Assembly (NCBI RefSeq): GCF_016859125.1
Contig: NZ_CP069338.1
Location: 3,498,501-3,562,500, forward strand
Origin: Archangium violaceum
GTDB taxonomy: Bacteria > Myxococcota > Myxococcia > Myxococcales > Myxococcaceae
Direction: 5' to 3'
DNA: 64,000 nucleotides
The translations under genes were made by a program, and so were the position numbers. Positions 53,102-62,727 of the stretch are shown here, piece after piece (the first letter of the stretch is position 1; the number at the start of each line of letters is the position of its first letter). Below the pieces are notes generated by a model that saw only the letters and a list, made by a program, of their open reading frames with translations, searched no databases and was not told where the DNA came from.

Positions 53102-54418
53102 ATGCACCGCAGAGACTTCCTCCGCACGGGCCTCGCGCTCGGCGGCGCCGCCCTCGCCTCCACTCCCGGCTGTGCCACTGCCCCACTCCCCGCCAACCCT
53201 TCTCAGCCCGCCCCCGCGTCCACGGATTCCTGGGCGGCCTTCCGCGCCGGGTTCGACCGCACCCACGACGAGGTGGACCTCAGCGGCTTCCTCCTCGCGC
53301 CTCATCACCGCTCCGTGCGCGAGGCCATCGAGGTGTATCGCCGGGCCCTCGACGCCAACCCCTTCAAGGCGTTGAAGGACTATTCGCGCGCGGCGGACAC
53401 CGAGACGTGCCGCGCCGCCGCCAGCTATCTCGACGTGAAGCCGGAGGAGATTGCCATCACCACCAGCACCACCATGGGACTGGGGCTCGTCTACGGGGGC
53501 TTGAAGCTGCGCGAGGGCCAGGAGGTCCTCACCACTCCCCACGAGCACTACTCGACGGACACGTCCCTGCGGCTGCGCGCGGAGCGCACCGGTGCCACCC
53601 TCCGGCACGTGTCCCTCTACACCCGGCCCGAGGCCGCCTCCGAGGGCGAAATCGTCCAGGCCCTGCTCTCGGCCATCACGCCCCGCACCCGGGTGCTCGC
53701 GCTGACGTGGGTGCACTCGTGCTCGGGCGTGAAGCTGCCCATCCGCGCCATCTCGGACGCACTGGCGGGGGTGAACGGGAACAGGGCCGGGGAAGACCGC
53801 GTGTTGCTGTGCGTGGACGGCGTGCATGGACTCGGCTCGGAGGTGGAGACCCTGCCCCAGCTCGGCTGCGACTTCTTCATCGCCGGCTGCCACAAGTGGA
53901 TGTTCGGCCCGCGAGGCACGGGCTTCATCTGGGGCAGGACGTCCGCCTGGGATGTCCTGACGCCCACCATCCCCACCTTCTATTCCCCCGCCGTGCGCAT
54001 CTGGGCCAAGGACATCCCTCCGCAGGAGCTGCCCCCGGGCCCCCTGCGCAGCCCGGGTGGCTTCCACGCCTTCGAGCACCGCTGGGCGCTCGGCAAGGCC
54101 TTCGAGCTGCACCAGCGCCTGGGCCGCTCGCGCGTGACGGAGCGCATCCATGCGCTCAACCGCCAGGCCAAGGAGGAGCTGACGAAGATGCGGCACGTCC
54201 GGCTGCGCACGCCCATGGCCGACGAGCTCTCGGCGGGCATCATCTGCTTCGAGGTGGAGGGGAGGAAACCCGACGAGGTCGTCCACCTCCTCGAGCAGAA
54301 GCGCGTCATCGCCACCGAGACGCCGTATGCGACGAAGTACGTCCGCATCTCGCTCGGGCTGCTCAACACGCCCGAGGATGTCGAGGCGGGAATGCGGGAG
54401 ATTCGAGCGCTCGCCTGA
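53102..54418 (+). CDS. Tat-exported aminotransferase class V
   Basis: A 438-residue PLP enzyme. The N-terminus MHRRDFLRTGLALGGAALAS is a Tat signal with the twin Arg, followed by TPGC, a possible lipobox. The PLP domain has TTSTTMGLGLVYGGLKL, LALTWVHSCSGVKLPI, CVDGVHGLGSEVETLPQLG and FFIAGCHKWMFGPRG, where the Lys in HKW binds PLP. It resembles isopenicillin-N epimerase/cysteine-desulfurase-like enzymes. Export of a PLP enzyme requires folding and cofactor loading in the cytoplasm, consistent with Tat. AAGGAG lies seven bases before the ATG. Substrate unknown. Confidence 0.9.
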   Translation: MHRRDFLRTGLALGGAALASTPGCATAPLPANPSQPAPASTDSWAAFRAGFDRTHDEVDLSGFLLAPHHRSVREAIEVYRRALDANPFKALKDYSRAADTETCRAAASYLDVKPEEIAITTSTTMGLGLVYGGLKLREGQEVLTTPHEHYSTDTSLRLRAERTGATLRHVSLYTRPEAASEGEIVQALLSAITPRTRVLALTWVHSCSGVKLPIRAISDALAGVNGNRAGEDRVLLCVDGVHGLGSEVETLPQLGCDFFIAGCHKWMFGPRGTGFIWGRTSAWDVLTPTIPTFYSPAVRIWAKDIPPQELPPGPLRSPGGFHAFEHRWALGKAFELHQRLGRSRVTERIHALNRQAKEELTKMRHVRLRTPMADELSAGIICFEVEGRKPDEVVHLLEQKRVIATETPYATKYVRISLGLLNTPEDVEAGMREIRALA

Positions 54419-54419
54419 G

Positions 54420-54657
54420 CCTGCCGCATTTCGAGGAGAAGTACCCGGAAGACGAGCGGCCCCGGAAGGCCATCGAGGCGGGGCGCGCCCGGGCGCGGGG
54501 TGAGATGGCGATGAGCGAGGCCCAGGCGGCCTCCGATGCCGACGCCGCCACCGCCAGGGAACGGGAGTGGCAGCTCCGGCGGCTTCCGGTGCATCTTCGG
54601 CCCATGGCGTTTCCCTCGGGCGGAGCCTGCGCCACAGCGGGCGGGCCCGGCTCGTAG
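54420..54657 (+). pseudogene. Imm-5-like immunity protein remnant
   Basis: The frame LPHFEEKYPEDERPRKAIEA, GRARARGEMAMSEAQAASDA corresponds to the N-terminal helices of the Imm-5-like family (FE.KYP.D.RPRKAIEA.RAWARGEI...A). It is truncated on both sides. The rest of the 420-bp gap to the kinase gene shows nothing recognisable. Confidence 0.45.
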
Positions 54658-54842
54658 CCAGTCGGCCGGGCGAGCCATGTTCCCTGTGTGTCTGGATTTT
54701 CGACGCGTCCACGCGGGCCACCCGGACGCGGAGTGCCAAATAACCGGGGCGAGCACTCTGTTCCCGCCCGAGCGCCTATGCTGCGGCGTACGGGCGCGAC
54801 GAGGTCACGGGGACCGGTTCTCGCCAGCGGGTGTGCTCATCG

Positions 54843-57800
54843 ATGCTCGGTATTCCAGGGTACAGGGTTGTTGGCCTCATCCGGGGCACGGGCTCGAATG
54901 CGCTGTTCCAAGCAGTTCGTGAGGCCGATGGCCTGCCGGTCATCCTCAAGACGCCCATGATGGCCTCTCCGGGTCGCCTGGAGGGCGAGCGGTACCGGCG
55001 GGAGTTTGGAATCCTGCAACGGCTGCGCGATGTGCGGGGCGTGGCGAGGCCCTATGCCTGTGAATGGCTCGGCGAGCGGCCCGTGCTGCTGCTGGAGCGG
55101 GTGCAGGGTCATCCCCTGTCCGAGTCCACGGGTGAGCCCCTGGAGCCCTCCCGGTTCCTGGACCTGGCCCTCTCGCTGGTGGCCACCCTGGGGGAGGTCC
55201 ACTGTCGCGACGTCATCCACAAGGACATCAAACCCTCCAACATCATCCTGGAGCCCTCGGGAGCCGCACGGCTCATCGACTTCGGCGTGGCCACGCTGCA
55301 GAAGGTGGAGTACCTGGACGCGGCTCCGACGCACCTGGTCGAGGGGACGCTGGCGTACATGTCGCCGGAGCAGACGGGGCGGATGAACCGGGCGGTGGAC
55401 TACCGCACGGACTTCTACTCGCTGGGCGTCATGTTCTACGAGTTGTTGACGGGACGGCGGCCCTTCCAGGGGAAGGACGCGCTCGAGTGGTTTCACGCCC
55501 ATCTGGCGCAGGCGCCCAGGCCTCCGCACGAGCTGAACCCGCGGGTGCCCCCGGCCTTGTCCGCCGTCGTCCTCAAGCTGCTGGCGAAGACGGCGGAGGA
55601 GCGCTACCAGAGCGCCGAGGGACTGCGGGCGGACCTGGAGCGGTGCCGCGAGGCGTCGGGCCAGGACGTGCGAGAGGTGTTCGCGCTGGGCACTCGGGAC
55701 ACGCCCATCCGGTTCCAATTGCCGCAACGGCTCTACGGGCGTGAGGCCCAGGTGTCCACCCTGCTGGAGGGCTTCGAGCGGGTGAGGCGCACGGGCAGGC
55801 CGGAGTTGTTCCTCGTCAGCGGGTACTCGGGCATCGGCAAGTCCGCGGTGGTGCATGAGCTGCACAAGCCCGTGGTGGAGCGCCGTGGCTTCTTCCTGAG
55901 CGGCAAGTTCGATCAGTTCCAGCGGGACATCCCCTATGACATCCTGGCGCAGATCCTCCGGGCGCTGGTGCAGCAGGCGCTCGCGAGGAACGAGGAGGAG
56001 ATCGCCCGGTGGCGCCAGCAGGTGAACCAGGCCTGGGGAAGCCACGGCCAGGTGCTCGTGGACCTGGTGCCCCAGTTGGAAGTGCTGGCGGGCCCACAGC
56101 CCGCGCTCCAGACGCTGCCCCCTGGAGAGGAGGCCCGGCGCCGCTTCTATTGGGCGATCCGCCAGTTCTTCTCGGTGTTCGCCACCCCGGCGCATCCCCT
56201 GGTGCTGTTCCTGGATGACCTGCAGTGGGCGGACCCCGCCAGCCTCCAGATGCTCTCCCATCTGCTCTCCGAGTCGGACATCCCCCCGATGTTGTGGCTG
56301 GGCGCCTACCGGGACAACGAGGTGAGCGCCTCGCACCCGCTCATGCAGATGTTGGAGGGGGTTCGCAAGGCGGGGGGGAATCTGAAGGAGCTCCGCGTGG
56401 AGCCGCTGAGCGTGGCGCAGGTGGAGCAGCTGGTGGCCGACACGCTGCCGGGCGCGACACGGGAGGTGGTCGCTCCCCTCTCGGCGCTGGTGCACGGGAA
56501 GACGGGAGGCAACCCCTTCTTCCTGGTGCAACTGCTGGTGGCGCTCCACCAGGATGGCCTGCTGGCGCGGGTGCCTGGAGGCGGCTGGCACTGGGATGCC
56601 GAGGCGGTGCGGACGCGCGACTACTCGGAGAACATCGTCGACTTCATGGTGGGCAAGCTGCGCCAGTTCCCCGCTGGCACGCAGCACCTGCTGCGCCTGG
56701 CGGCGTGCGTGGGCAAGGTCTTCTCACTCCAGATGCTGGGCGTCCTCGCCGGCCTCGGAGCGGGAGGAGACGTGGAACAGGGGCTCGAGCCCGCGCTCCT
56801 GGAGGGCATGTTGGTGCGCTCCGGCCCGGCGGATTACCGGTTCCTGCACGACCGCATCCAGCAGGCGGCCCATAGCCTCAGCTCCGCGTCGGAGCTCGAG
56901 GCCGTCCACCTGCGCATCGGCCGGTTGCTGCTCGGGAGCCTGTCCCAGGAACAACTGCGCGAGTCGCTCTTCGACGTGGTGAGCCAGCTCAACGCCGGGG
57001 CCGGGCTCATCGAGGACGCCGCCGAACGCCTCCACCTCGCGCGGCTGAACGCCGAGGCGGGTGACAAGGCCAGGGCCGCGGCCGCGCTCCGCCCCGCCAT
57101 CTCCTATTTCTCGACGGCCTTCTCGCTCATTCCCGGCGACCCCTGGGAGACGGACCGCGCGCTGGCCTTCGAGCTGAAGCTCTCCCAGGCGCGCTGTGCG
57201 CTCATGAGCGGCAACATCGCCGAGGCGCGCCGCCTGGTCGAGAATCTCCTCCCCCGGGCGAGCTCCCGTTCGGACATCGAGGCCGTCCATGGCCTGAAGC
57301 ATGACGTCCACTTCGCCTCGGGTGAGCGCGAGGAGGGCATCACCTGCATGTTGGAATGCCTGGTGTTGCTGGGCATGCCGCTCTCGCGGCACCCCACCTG
57401 GGAGGAGGCGGTGGCCGCCCATGAGGAGACATGGGCCCTGCTGGGGGGGCGTCCCATCGAGAGCCTCATCCACCTGCCCCCCATGACCGAGCCGAATGTG
57501 GAGCTGGTCATCCGTGCCCTCTTCACACTCTTCAATTCCGCGTACTCCACCAACCCCCCCCTGCTCATCGTCCTCTTGAGCCGGATGGTCTCCCTCTCCC
57601 TGCGCCACGGCTTCGTGGCTGCCGCGGTGCCCGGCTTCAGCTGGTTTGGTGTCATCACCGGCTCGTTCTTCAAGCGGTACCGGGACGGCCTTGCCTTCGC
57701 GAGGCTCGCCCGCGAGTTCGTCGAGCGCAACGACCTGTCCGCCAAACGGGGCGAGGTCCTCCTCAGCTCACAGTTCAGCAGTTATTGGTCCGAGCCCCTC

Positions 57801-60113
57801 CCCAAGGCGCAGGAGCTCGTCGTCAGCGGCTTCCAACACGCGCTTCACGTGGGGAGCACGGCTACCGCCGCCTACTGCGGCCTCGAGCTCGTCCTGAACC
57901 GCCTGGCCATGGGACACAACCTGGAGGAGGTGCACCGGGAGTCGCTCGTCCGCGGCGAGTTCTTGAGCAAGACGGGCCTCCTGGATCCCCAGGAGTCGCT
58001 CCTCCTGGCGCAGCGCTACGTGCAGCAGATGCGTGGCTGCTCCCTCTCGTTCGGCACGCTCGATGGGGAAGGCTTCGATGAGCGGGCCTTCGAGGCCCGA
58101 CTGCCGCCAGTCCCCAGGAGGAGCACGCGCGCCTTCTGGGTCACCCGGCTCCAGTCGCGATTCATGTGCGGCGACTACGCGGAAGCCCGCCGAGCGGCGG
58201 ACAAGGCGGCCGAGCTCCTGCAGACCAACAATGGCATCCTCTTCTTCCGCGAATTCAACCTCTACCGCGCCCTGGCCCTGGCGGCGTGCTTCGAGGGCGT
58301 CACCGCGGAGGAGCAGCGCCAGTTCCTCGAGGCCATGCAGCGTCACCAGCGGCAGCTGGCGGAGTGGGCGGAGAATTGCCCCGAGAACTTCCACGCGCTC
58401 GAGCGCATGGTGGCCGCGGAGCTGGCCCGCCTCGAGGGGCGGCTGGAGGAGGCGATACGCGCCTACGAGGAAGCCATCCGCTCGGCTCGGGAGAATGGGG
58501 CCACCCACTACGTGGCACTGGCCGCCGAGCTCGCGGCGAACTTCTGGCGCACGCGTCATGCACCGCTCGTCGCCGAGGGCTTCGCGCGCGAAGCGCGGGC
58601 GGCGTACCTGCGGTGGGGTGCCCTGGGCAAGGTCCAGCACATGGAGGCCCAGTGGCCCCACCTCTCTTCCGAGGCGTCCACCCGGGACGAGCTGACCACC
58701 AGCAGCACGGCCTCGACCCGCATCGACGCGCTCACGGTCGTCAAGGCCTGGCAGGCCGTCTCCAGCGAAATCGTCCTGGAGCACCTGGTGACCACGCTGC
58801 TGCGCGCGGCCATCGAGAACGCCGGAGCCCAGAGAGGCGCCCTGTTGCTCCCCGACGGGGACACGCTGTCGGTGGCGGCCATCTCCGATGCTCCGTCGGA
58901 GGGGGCGACCCCCGAGTTGCCCTGGACGCTCCTCTCCTATGTGCGGCGCACGCGGGAGCACGTGCTCATCGGCGATGCCTCCAGGCCGCACCCCTTCTTC
59001 GCCGATGCGTACCTGGCGCGCGGCGGAGCGCGCTCGGTGTTGTGCCTGCCCCTGTTGAGGCAGGAGCGGTTCTCCGGAGTGCTGTACCTGGAGAACGACC
59101 TGGCGGCGGATGCCTTCAGCCCGGCGCGATTGACGCTGCTGGAACACCTGGCCTCGCAGGCGGCCATCTCCATCGAGAATGCCCGGCTCTATGAGGACGT
59201 CCAGCGCGCCAGGGCGGAGCTGCGCCGGGCGAATGAAGAACTGGAGCAGCGGGTGGAGGAGCGCACGCGCGAGCTCAAGCAGGCCCAGGCCCGGCTGGTG
59301 GATACGGCGCGCGAGGTGGGTATGACGGAGGTGGCCTCCAACGTGCTGCACAACGTGGGCAATGTGCTCACCAGCGCCGTCGTCAGCCTCGAGGTGATGC
59401 GCAAGGCGGTGGGCTCGCTGCGCGTGGGCCGTCTGAGACAGGCGGCGGCGCTCCTGGTGGAGCAGCGGGAGAACCTGGCGGACTTCCTGACGACGAGCCC
59501 CCGGGGCAGACAGTTGCCGGACTACCTGACGGCGCTGGGGGAGGAGCTGGTGAACGACCAGACGCGCCTGATGGAGGACATGGAGGCGATGAACCGGCAC
59601 ATCGAGCACATCCGCGCCATCATCCAGGTGCAACAGACGTATGCGCGGAGCTCGCTGATGACGGAGGAGTGCGAGCTGGCCCAGCTCATCGACGACGCCC
59701 TGCGCATCCAGACGGGGGCATTGCAGCGCCACGGTGTCACCGTGCACCGGGAGCTGGAGGCGGTGCCCCGGGTGAAGGTGGACAAGCACAAGGTGCTGCA
59801 GATCCTCATCAACCTCATCAGCAACGCCAGGAACGCACTGGACTCGAAGCCCGAGGGCGAGCGCAACCTGTGGGTGAAGCTGAGGGCGGAGGGGTCGATG
59901 GCACGCATCCAGGTGGTGGACGATGGAGTGGGAATCTCCCCCGAGGTGAAGGGGAAGCTGTTCTCCCACGGTTTCACCACGCGCAAGGACGGCCATGGCT
60001 TCGGACTGCACTCCAGCGCGCTGGCGGCACAGCTCCTGAATGGCCGCCTCGGGCTCGACAGCGATGGACCGGGTCGGGGAGCCGTGTCCACGCTGGAGCT
60101 TCCGCTCCACTGA
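54843..60113 (+). CDS. Ser/Thr kinase-ATPase-GAF-histidine kinase fusion
   Basis: A 1,756-residue cytoplasmic signalling protein. Residues about 1-270: Ser/Thr kinase (VHCRDVIHKDIKPSNIILE catalytic loop, RLIDFGVA for DFG, GTLAYMSPEQTGRMNR). Residues about 285-800: AAA-type ATPase (GYSGIGKSAVVHELHK, LFLDDLQWADPASLQML). Residues about 800-1280: helical TPR-like region. Residues about 1300-1450: GAF domain. C-terminus: coiled coil and histidine kinase, with H in SNVLHNVGNVL, INLISNARNAL (N-box), DDGVGISPEVKGKLFSHGF and GHGFGLHSSALAAQ. The HNVGN phospho-acceptor box is of the atypical kind seen in this fusion family. No response regulator is adjacent. The start is chosen as MLGIPGYRVVG. Confidence 0.92.
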   Translation: MLGIPGYRVVGLIRGTGSNALFQAVREADGLPVILKTPMMASPGRLEGERYRREFGILQRLRDVRGVARPYACEWLGERPVLLLERVQGHPLSESTGEPLEPSRFLDLALSLVATLGEVHCRDVIHKDIKPSNIILEPSGAARLIDFGVATLQKVEYLDAAPTHLVEGTLAYMSPEQTGRMNRAVDYRTDFYSLGVMFYELLTGRRPFQGKDALEWFHAHLAQAPRPPHELNPRVPPALSAVVLKLLAKTAEERYQSAEGLRADLERCREASGQDVREVFALGTRDTPIRFQLPQRLYGREAQVSTLLEGFERVRRTGRPELFLVSGYSGIGKSAVVHELHKPVVERRGFFLSGKFDQFQRDIPYDILAQILRALVQQALARNEEEIARWRQQVNQAWGSHGQVLVDLVPQLEVLAGPQPALQTLPPGEEARRRFYWAIRQFFSVFATPAHPLVLFLDDLQWADPASLQMLSHLLSESDIPPMLWLGAYRDNEVSASHPLMQMLEGVRKAGGNLKELRVEPLSVAQVEQLVADTLPGATREVVAPLSALVHGKTGGNPFFLVQLLVALHQDGLLARVPGGGWHWDAEAVRTRDYSENIVDFMVGKLRQFPAGTQHLLRLAACVGKVFSLQMLGVLAGLGAGGDVEQGLEPALLEGMLVRSGPADYRFLHDRIQQAAHSLSSASELEAVHLRIGRLLLGSLSQEQLRESLFDVVSQLNAGAGLIEDAAERLHLARLNAEAGDKARAAAALRPAISYFSTAFSLIPGDPWETDRALAFELKLSQARCALMSGNIAEARRLVENLLPRASSRSDIEAVHGLKHDVHFASGEREEGITCMLECLVLLGMPLSRHPTWEEAVAAHEETWALLGGRPIESLIHLPPMTEPNVELVIRALFTLFNSAYSTNPPLLIVLLSRMVSLSLRHGFVAAAVPGFSWFGVITGSFFKRYRDGLAFARLAREFVERNDLSAKRGEVLLSSQFSSYWSEPLPKAQELVVSGFQHALHVGSTATAAYCGLELVLNRLAMGHNLEEVHRESLVRGEFLSKTGLLDPQESLLLAQRYVQQMRGCSLSFGTLDGEGFDERAFEARLPPVPRRSTRAFWVTRLQSRFMCGDYAEARRAADKAAELLQTNNGILFFREFNLYRALALAACFEGVTAEEQRQFLEAMQRHQRQLAEWAENCPENFHALERMVAAELARLEGRLEEAIRAYEEAIRSARENGATHYVALAAELAANFWRTRHAPLVAEGFAREARAAYLRWGALGKVQHMEAQWPHLSSEASTRDELTTSSTASTRIDALTVVKAWQAVSSEIVLEHLVTTLLRAAIENAGAQRGALLLPDGDTLSVAAISDAPSEGATPELPWTLLSYVRRTREHVLIGDASRPHPFFADAYLARGGARSVLCLPLLRQERFSGVLYLENDLAADAFSPARLTLLEHLASQAAISIENARLYEDVQRARAELRRANEELEQRVEERTRELKQAQARLVDTAREVGMTEVASNVLHNVGNVLTSAVVSLEVMRKAVGSLRVGRLRQAAALLVEQRENLADFLTTSPRGRQLPDYLTALGEELVNDQTRLMEDMEAMNRHIEHIRAIIQVQQTYARSSLMTEECELAQLIDDALRIQTGALQRHGVTVHRELEAVPRVKVDKHKVLQILINLISNARNALDSKPEGERNLWVKLRAEGSMARIQVVDDGVGISPEVKGKLFSHGFTTRKDGHGFGLHSSALAAQLLNGRLGLDSDGPGRGAVSTLELPLH

Positions 60114-60133
60114 CGAACGGGGAGGTAAGCGTC

Positions 60134-60730
60134 CTACTCCAGCAACTCACCGAGGGCGATGCCGCGCAGCCCTTCCATGCCCGCTGCTTGGAGCTTCTCC
60201 AGCAGGTCCGTGCGCATGAGCGTGGTGTTGGTGTTCTCCGCGAGGCGGAACAGCTTCACATCCTCGGGGACCTTCTCGGGGAGGATGTGGAGCCGCCGGA
60301 TTCCAGCAAGGCGTCCCGGTGTCTCCGTGGGGAGCCGTCCATAAAGGGACTTCTCGAAGTCGAAGCAGGGCACCTTCAGCAGCGGATTGACGAAGCCGTA
60401 CTTCTCGGGCCGGACGCGCCCCTTGCGGTCCTTGAGGATGAAGGGCAGGTACTCGGTCTGCTCCTCCGTCACGCCTTCCGCTCGCATGAGGTCCCAGGCT
60501 CGCTGGGAGGCCAGGATGACTCGGGTTGTCGTGTAGATGAAGTCCGTGAAGCGGTTGCCGGACCTGGTCGACAGGGTGATTTCCGTCGTCGGAGGGAACT
60601 TGGAGGCAAGCGGCACGCCCCGCCGGGCCAGGGCTGGAAGGGGGAGGACCTTGTTGACAGGCTCGGTCGCGGCGATCTCCGGCCCCGGAAAGAAGGGGAC
60701 CACGACATAGGAAAAGCGAGTCTGGGTCAT
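60134..60730 (-). CDS. Imm11 (MXAN_0049-type) immunity protein, copy 1
   Basis: A 198-residue protein starting MTQTRFSYVVVPFFPGPEI; a GTG eight codons upstream (60754) is the alternative start. Family features are GVPLASKFPPTTEITLSTRS, GNRFTDFIYTTTRVILASQR, PFILKDRKGRVRPEKYGFVN and LLKVPCFDFEKSLYG. It is about 75 percent identical to the product of 62728-63342, and the last 25 residues match closely (LLEKLQAAGMEGLRGIALGE). Members neutralise toxins in the producing cell. It is the last gene of the minus-strand operon, 48 bp after the ketosynthase-like gene; its own cognate toxin is not visible, so it may be an orphan. Confidence 0.8.
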   Translation of the reverse strand: MTQTRFSYVVVPFFPGPEIAATEPVNKVLPLPALARRGVPLASKFPPTTEITLSTRSGNRFTDFIYTTTRVILASQRAWDLMRAEGVTEEQTEYLPFILKDRKGRVRPEKYGFVNPLLKVPCFDFEKSLYGRLPTETPGRLAGIRRLHILPEKVPEDVKLFRLAENTNTTLMRTDLLEKLQAAGMEGLRGIALGELLE

Positions 60731-60802
60731 GAGGTGCTCGTCCGTGAAGTGCACCCTCTTGGACTCGGGAGAGGGCGCTTGGGAGACAACATGCCATGGT
60801 GC

Positions 60803-61894
60803 TCAGCGACCGGAACCCGGATTCGCCTTCACGCGGGTGATGAGCGCCGAGGCCACCTCGCCCGTGTCCGAACTGGACCAGACCAGGATTTCGTCTCCCC
60901 GCGCATAGCCGCGTACCAGCGAGCGCACGGCGGCGGCGATGGAGATGGCCCCGCTCGCGGCCCCCGTGTCGCCCAGGGAGATCGCGGGACACTGAATGCT
61001 GGTGGGAAGCTCATGGGCCGGGGACAGGCGAACCAGCGCGGTCCCCCACTCGTAGGCTCGTGCCTCCTCGCCATTCAGGTCGGCATAGACCTCGGCGACG
61101 TGCTGGCGGCCTTCGAGCGTCCGGGCCACGACGCCGGCCACGCCCTCTCCTGAGCCTCTCTGCTGGCGAGCGCGGCTCTGTGCTTCCTTGCCAATCTGGA
61201 CGCCCTCGATGAGTGCCTCCACCCGGGCCTGGCGACGCCGGGCCTCTGGCTCATGCTCCACGAGCACCGCCGCGCTCGCCTGCCCCGGCATGAGCCCCAC
61301 CACCTGCTCTCCCACCTTGAGTCGGCCACGCTGGGCGAGCCATGCCAGCTCATCCGCTCCCACGAGGCTGTCCACTCCGACGATGAGGGCCCGTGAGATG
61401 CGCCCCGCCTCGATTTCCTCGCCCGCGGCGTGGATGGCCATGAGGACCGAGGCATGCCCCTGCATCATCAGACATGTACGCGCCGGAGCAATGGGCAGCT
61501 CGACCTCGCCCAGGATGGAGGGGATGAGGTGCTCGGAGAAGAGCTCCTCGATGACGGAGCCCAACTCGTCGTTCCGGGGTGGAGACAGGCAGAGGTAGAG
61601 CGCGGTGGAGCGCCAGAAGGCGGAGTCGCCGGGTGTCAGGCCGGCGTACCGCATCAGGTCCTGGAGCGCCTGCGCCGCCAGTCGCGTATAGAGGCCGACA
61701 CCCTCGTATCCGTCTGCGATGCCCTTCAGCGGATGTCCCATCACGAGGGCCGCGCCTTCCTCCTCGTCTTCGGAGAACACCTCGAAGGGAAGGGGTGCTG
61801 GACGCGAGAGCCCGGCCCGAAGGGAGGCGCACGCCGTGATGACGTCTTCCCCGATGGTGCTGAGCATTCCCAACCCGGTGATGGCGAGTCTCAC
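60803..61894 (-). CDS. Ketosynthase-fold protein, catalytic residues not conserved (second)
   Basis: A 363-residue thiolase-fold protein starting MRLAITGLGMLSTIGEDVIT. Ketosynthase-like segments are VLMAIHAAGEEIEAGRIS followed by RALIVGVDSLVGAD, VVGLMPGQASAAVLVE and CPAISLGDTGAASGAISIAA. Gap-free alignment with FabF puts a His where the catalytic Cys should be, and the two catalytic His are absent; the C-terminal block is again SLGDxGAAxGA, the same change as in the 30681-31748 product. It lies in an operon with an AHH nuclease and three immunity genes. A scaffold role in effector delivery is the likely reading; chemistry is unlikely. Confidence 0.65.
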   Translation of the reverse strand: MRLAITGLGMLSTIGEDVITACASLRAGLSRPAPLPFEVFSEDEEEGAALVMGHPLKGIADGYEGVGLYTRLAAQALQDLMRYAGLTPGDSAFWRSTALYLCLSPPRNDELGSVIEELFSEHLIPSILGEVELPIAPARTCLMMQGHASVLMAIHAAGEEIEAGRISRALIVGVDSLVGADELAWLAQRGRLKVGEQVVGLMPGQASAAVLVEHEPEARRRQARVEALIEGVQIGKEAQSRARQQRGSGEGVAGVVARTLEGRQHVAEVYADLNGEEARAYEWGTALVRLSPAHELPTSIQCPAISLGDTGAASGAISIAAAVRSLVRGYARGDEILVWSSSDTGEVASALITRVKANPGSGR

Positions 61895-61936
61895 GTGGCG
61901 TGTCCGAAGAAAGGCCGAGGAGGGAATGCGGCCCGG

Positions 61937-62722
61937 TTATCGGGCCCCCCTCCGCGAGGACGCGCTCCTGGGAGGCCGGAGGAGCGCGGCGGGGATGAAG
62001 GGGTACTGCTCCGCGGTCTTGATTTTTCGAAGGCGGGCGACCCGGACGAGCGCGGTTCCCTCGAGGAACACATTCGCCTCCGTCCGGTCATGGAAGGGGT
62101 CCACCGTGCCTGAGTCGCGCTCGCTCTCGATACCCTCCCGCCACTCGGAGGTGACCGCCTCCAGCGCATCCTCGAAGTCGCGCTCGTGGTTGCGCAGCAG
62201 TGCGTCCAGGGCCTTCAGGCGAGGAGTATCGAGCTCCGCGAGCAGCCGCGCCAGCCGCTGGGTGTCTTCCGCCGGTGGTGACTCCGGGCCCACGCCCGGC
62301 GTGAGCGCGGGAAGGAGCTTGAGGTACAGGAAGTCCTCTTCGTTCTCCGAGTCGGGCATCCACGCCGCGGGCAGGGCCTCATCGATTTCGCGGGTGAGCG
62401 CCACGTCACCGGCGCAGAGCGCATCCAGCAGGAACTCTCCCCGGCCGCGGGCCAGGTAATACCGGGTCTTGTCGTCCACCTCGGAGAGGGGCTCGTGCGC
62501 CCGCAGGAACATCAGGAACATCCGCGCGCTCTCGGAGAGCCGCTCGCGGCAGGTGCCTGTGTCATGGCTTGCCAGCAGGACACCACAGCCGATGCGGCGA
62601 TAGAGGCGGCAGGTCTCGAGCGTGAGGTCGGGCACGGGCCCGTCCTCGGAGAGGCGCCCCAGGTTGTCCCGCAGCCGGGATTCCATGCTGTGGATGAGGA
62701 GCTCGAGCTTCTTGAGGCCCAT
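61937..62722 (-). CDS. Imm49-like immunity protein
   Basis: A 261-residue alpha-helical acidic protein starting MGLKKLELLIHSMESRLRD. The segment SARMFLMFLRAHEPLSEVDD, KTRYYLARGRGEFLLDALCAGDVALTREI and ERDFEDALEAVTSEWR fits the Imm49 family, known next to nuclease effectors. It begins five bases after the Imm11 stop and ends 42 bp before the ketosynthase-like gene, so it is within the same operon. It may protect against the AHH nuclease or against a toxin from elsewhere. The last 40 residues are basic and less family-like. Confidence 0.65.
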   Translation of the reverse strand: MGLKKLELLIHSMESRLRDNLGRLSEDGPVPDLTLETCRLYRRIGCGVLLASHDTGTCRERLSESARMFLMFLRAHEPLSEVDDKTRYYLARGRGEFLLDALCAGDVALTREIDEALPAAWMPDSENEEDFLYLKLLPALTPGVGPESPPAEDTQRLARLLAELDTPRLKALDALLRNHERDFEDALEAVTSEWREGIESERDSGTVDPFHDRTEANVFLEGTALVRVARLRKIKTAEQYPFIPAALLRPPRSASSRRGAR

Positions 62723-62727
62723 GCGTC

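Noticed and set aside
57768-60110. 780-residue open frame on the minus strand
   Set aside because: It lies fully antisense to the well-supported kinase/ATPase/histidine-kinase gene and has the His/Arg/Leu-rich composition of a high-GC shadow frame.
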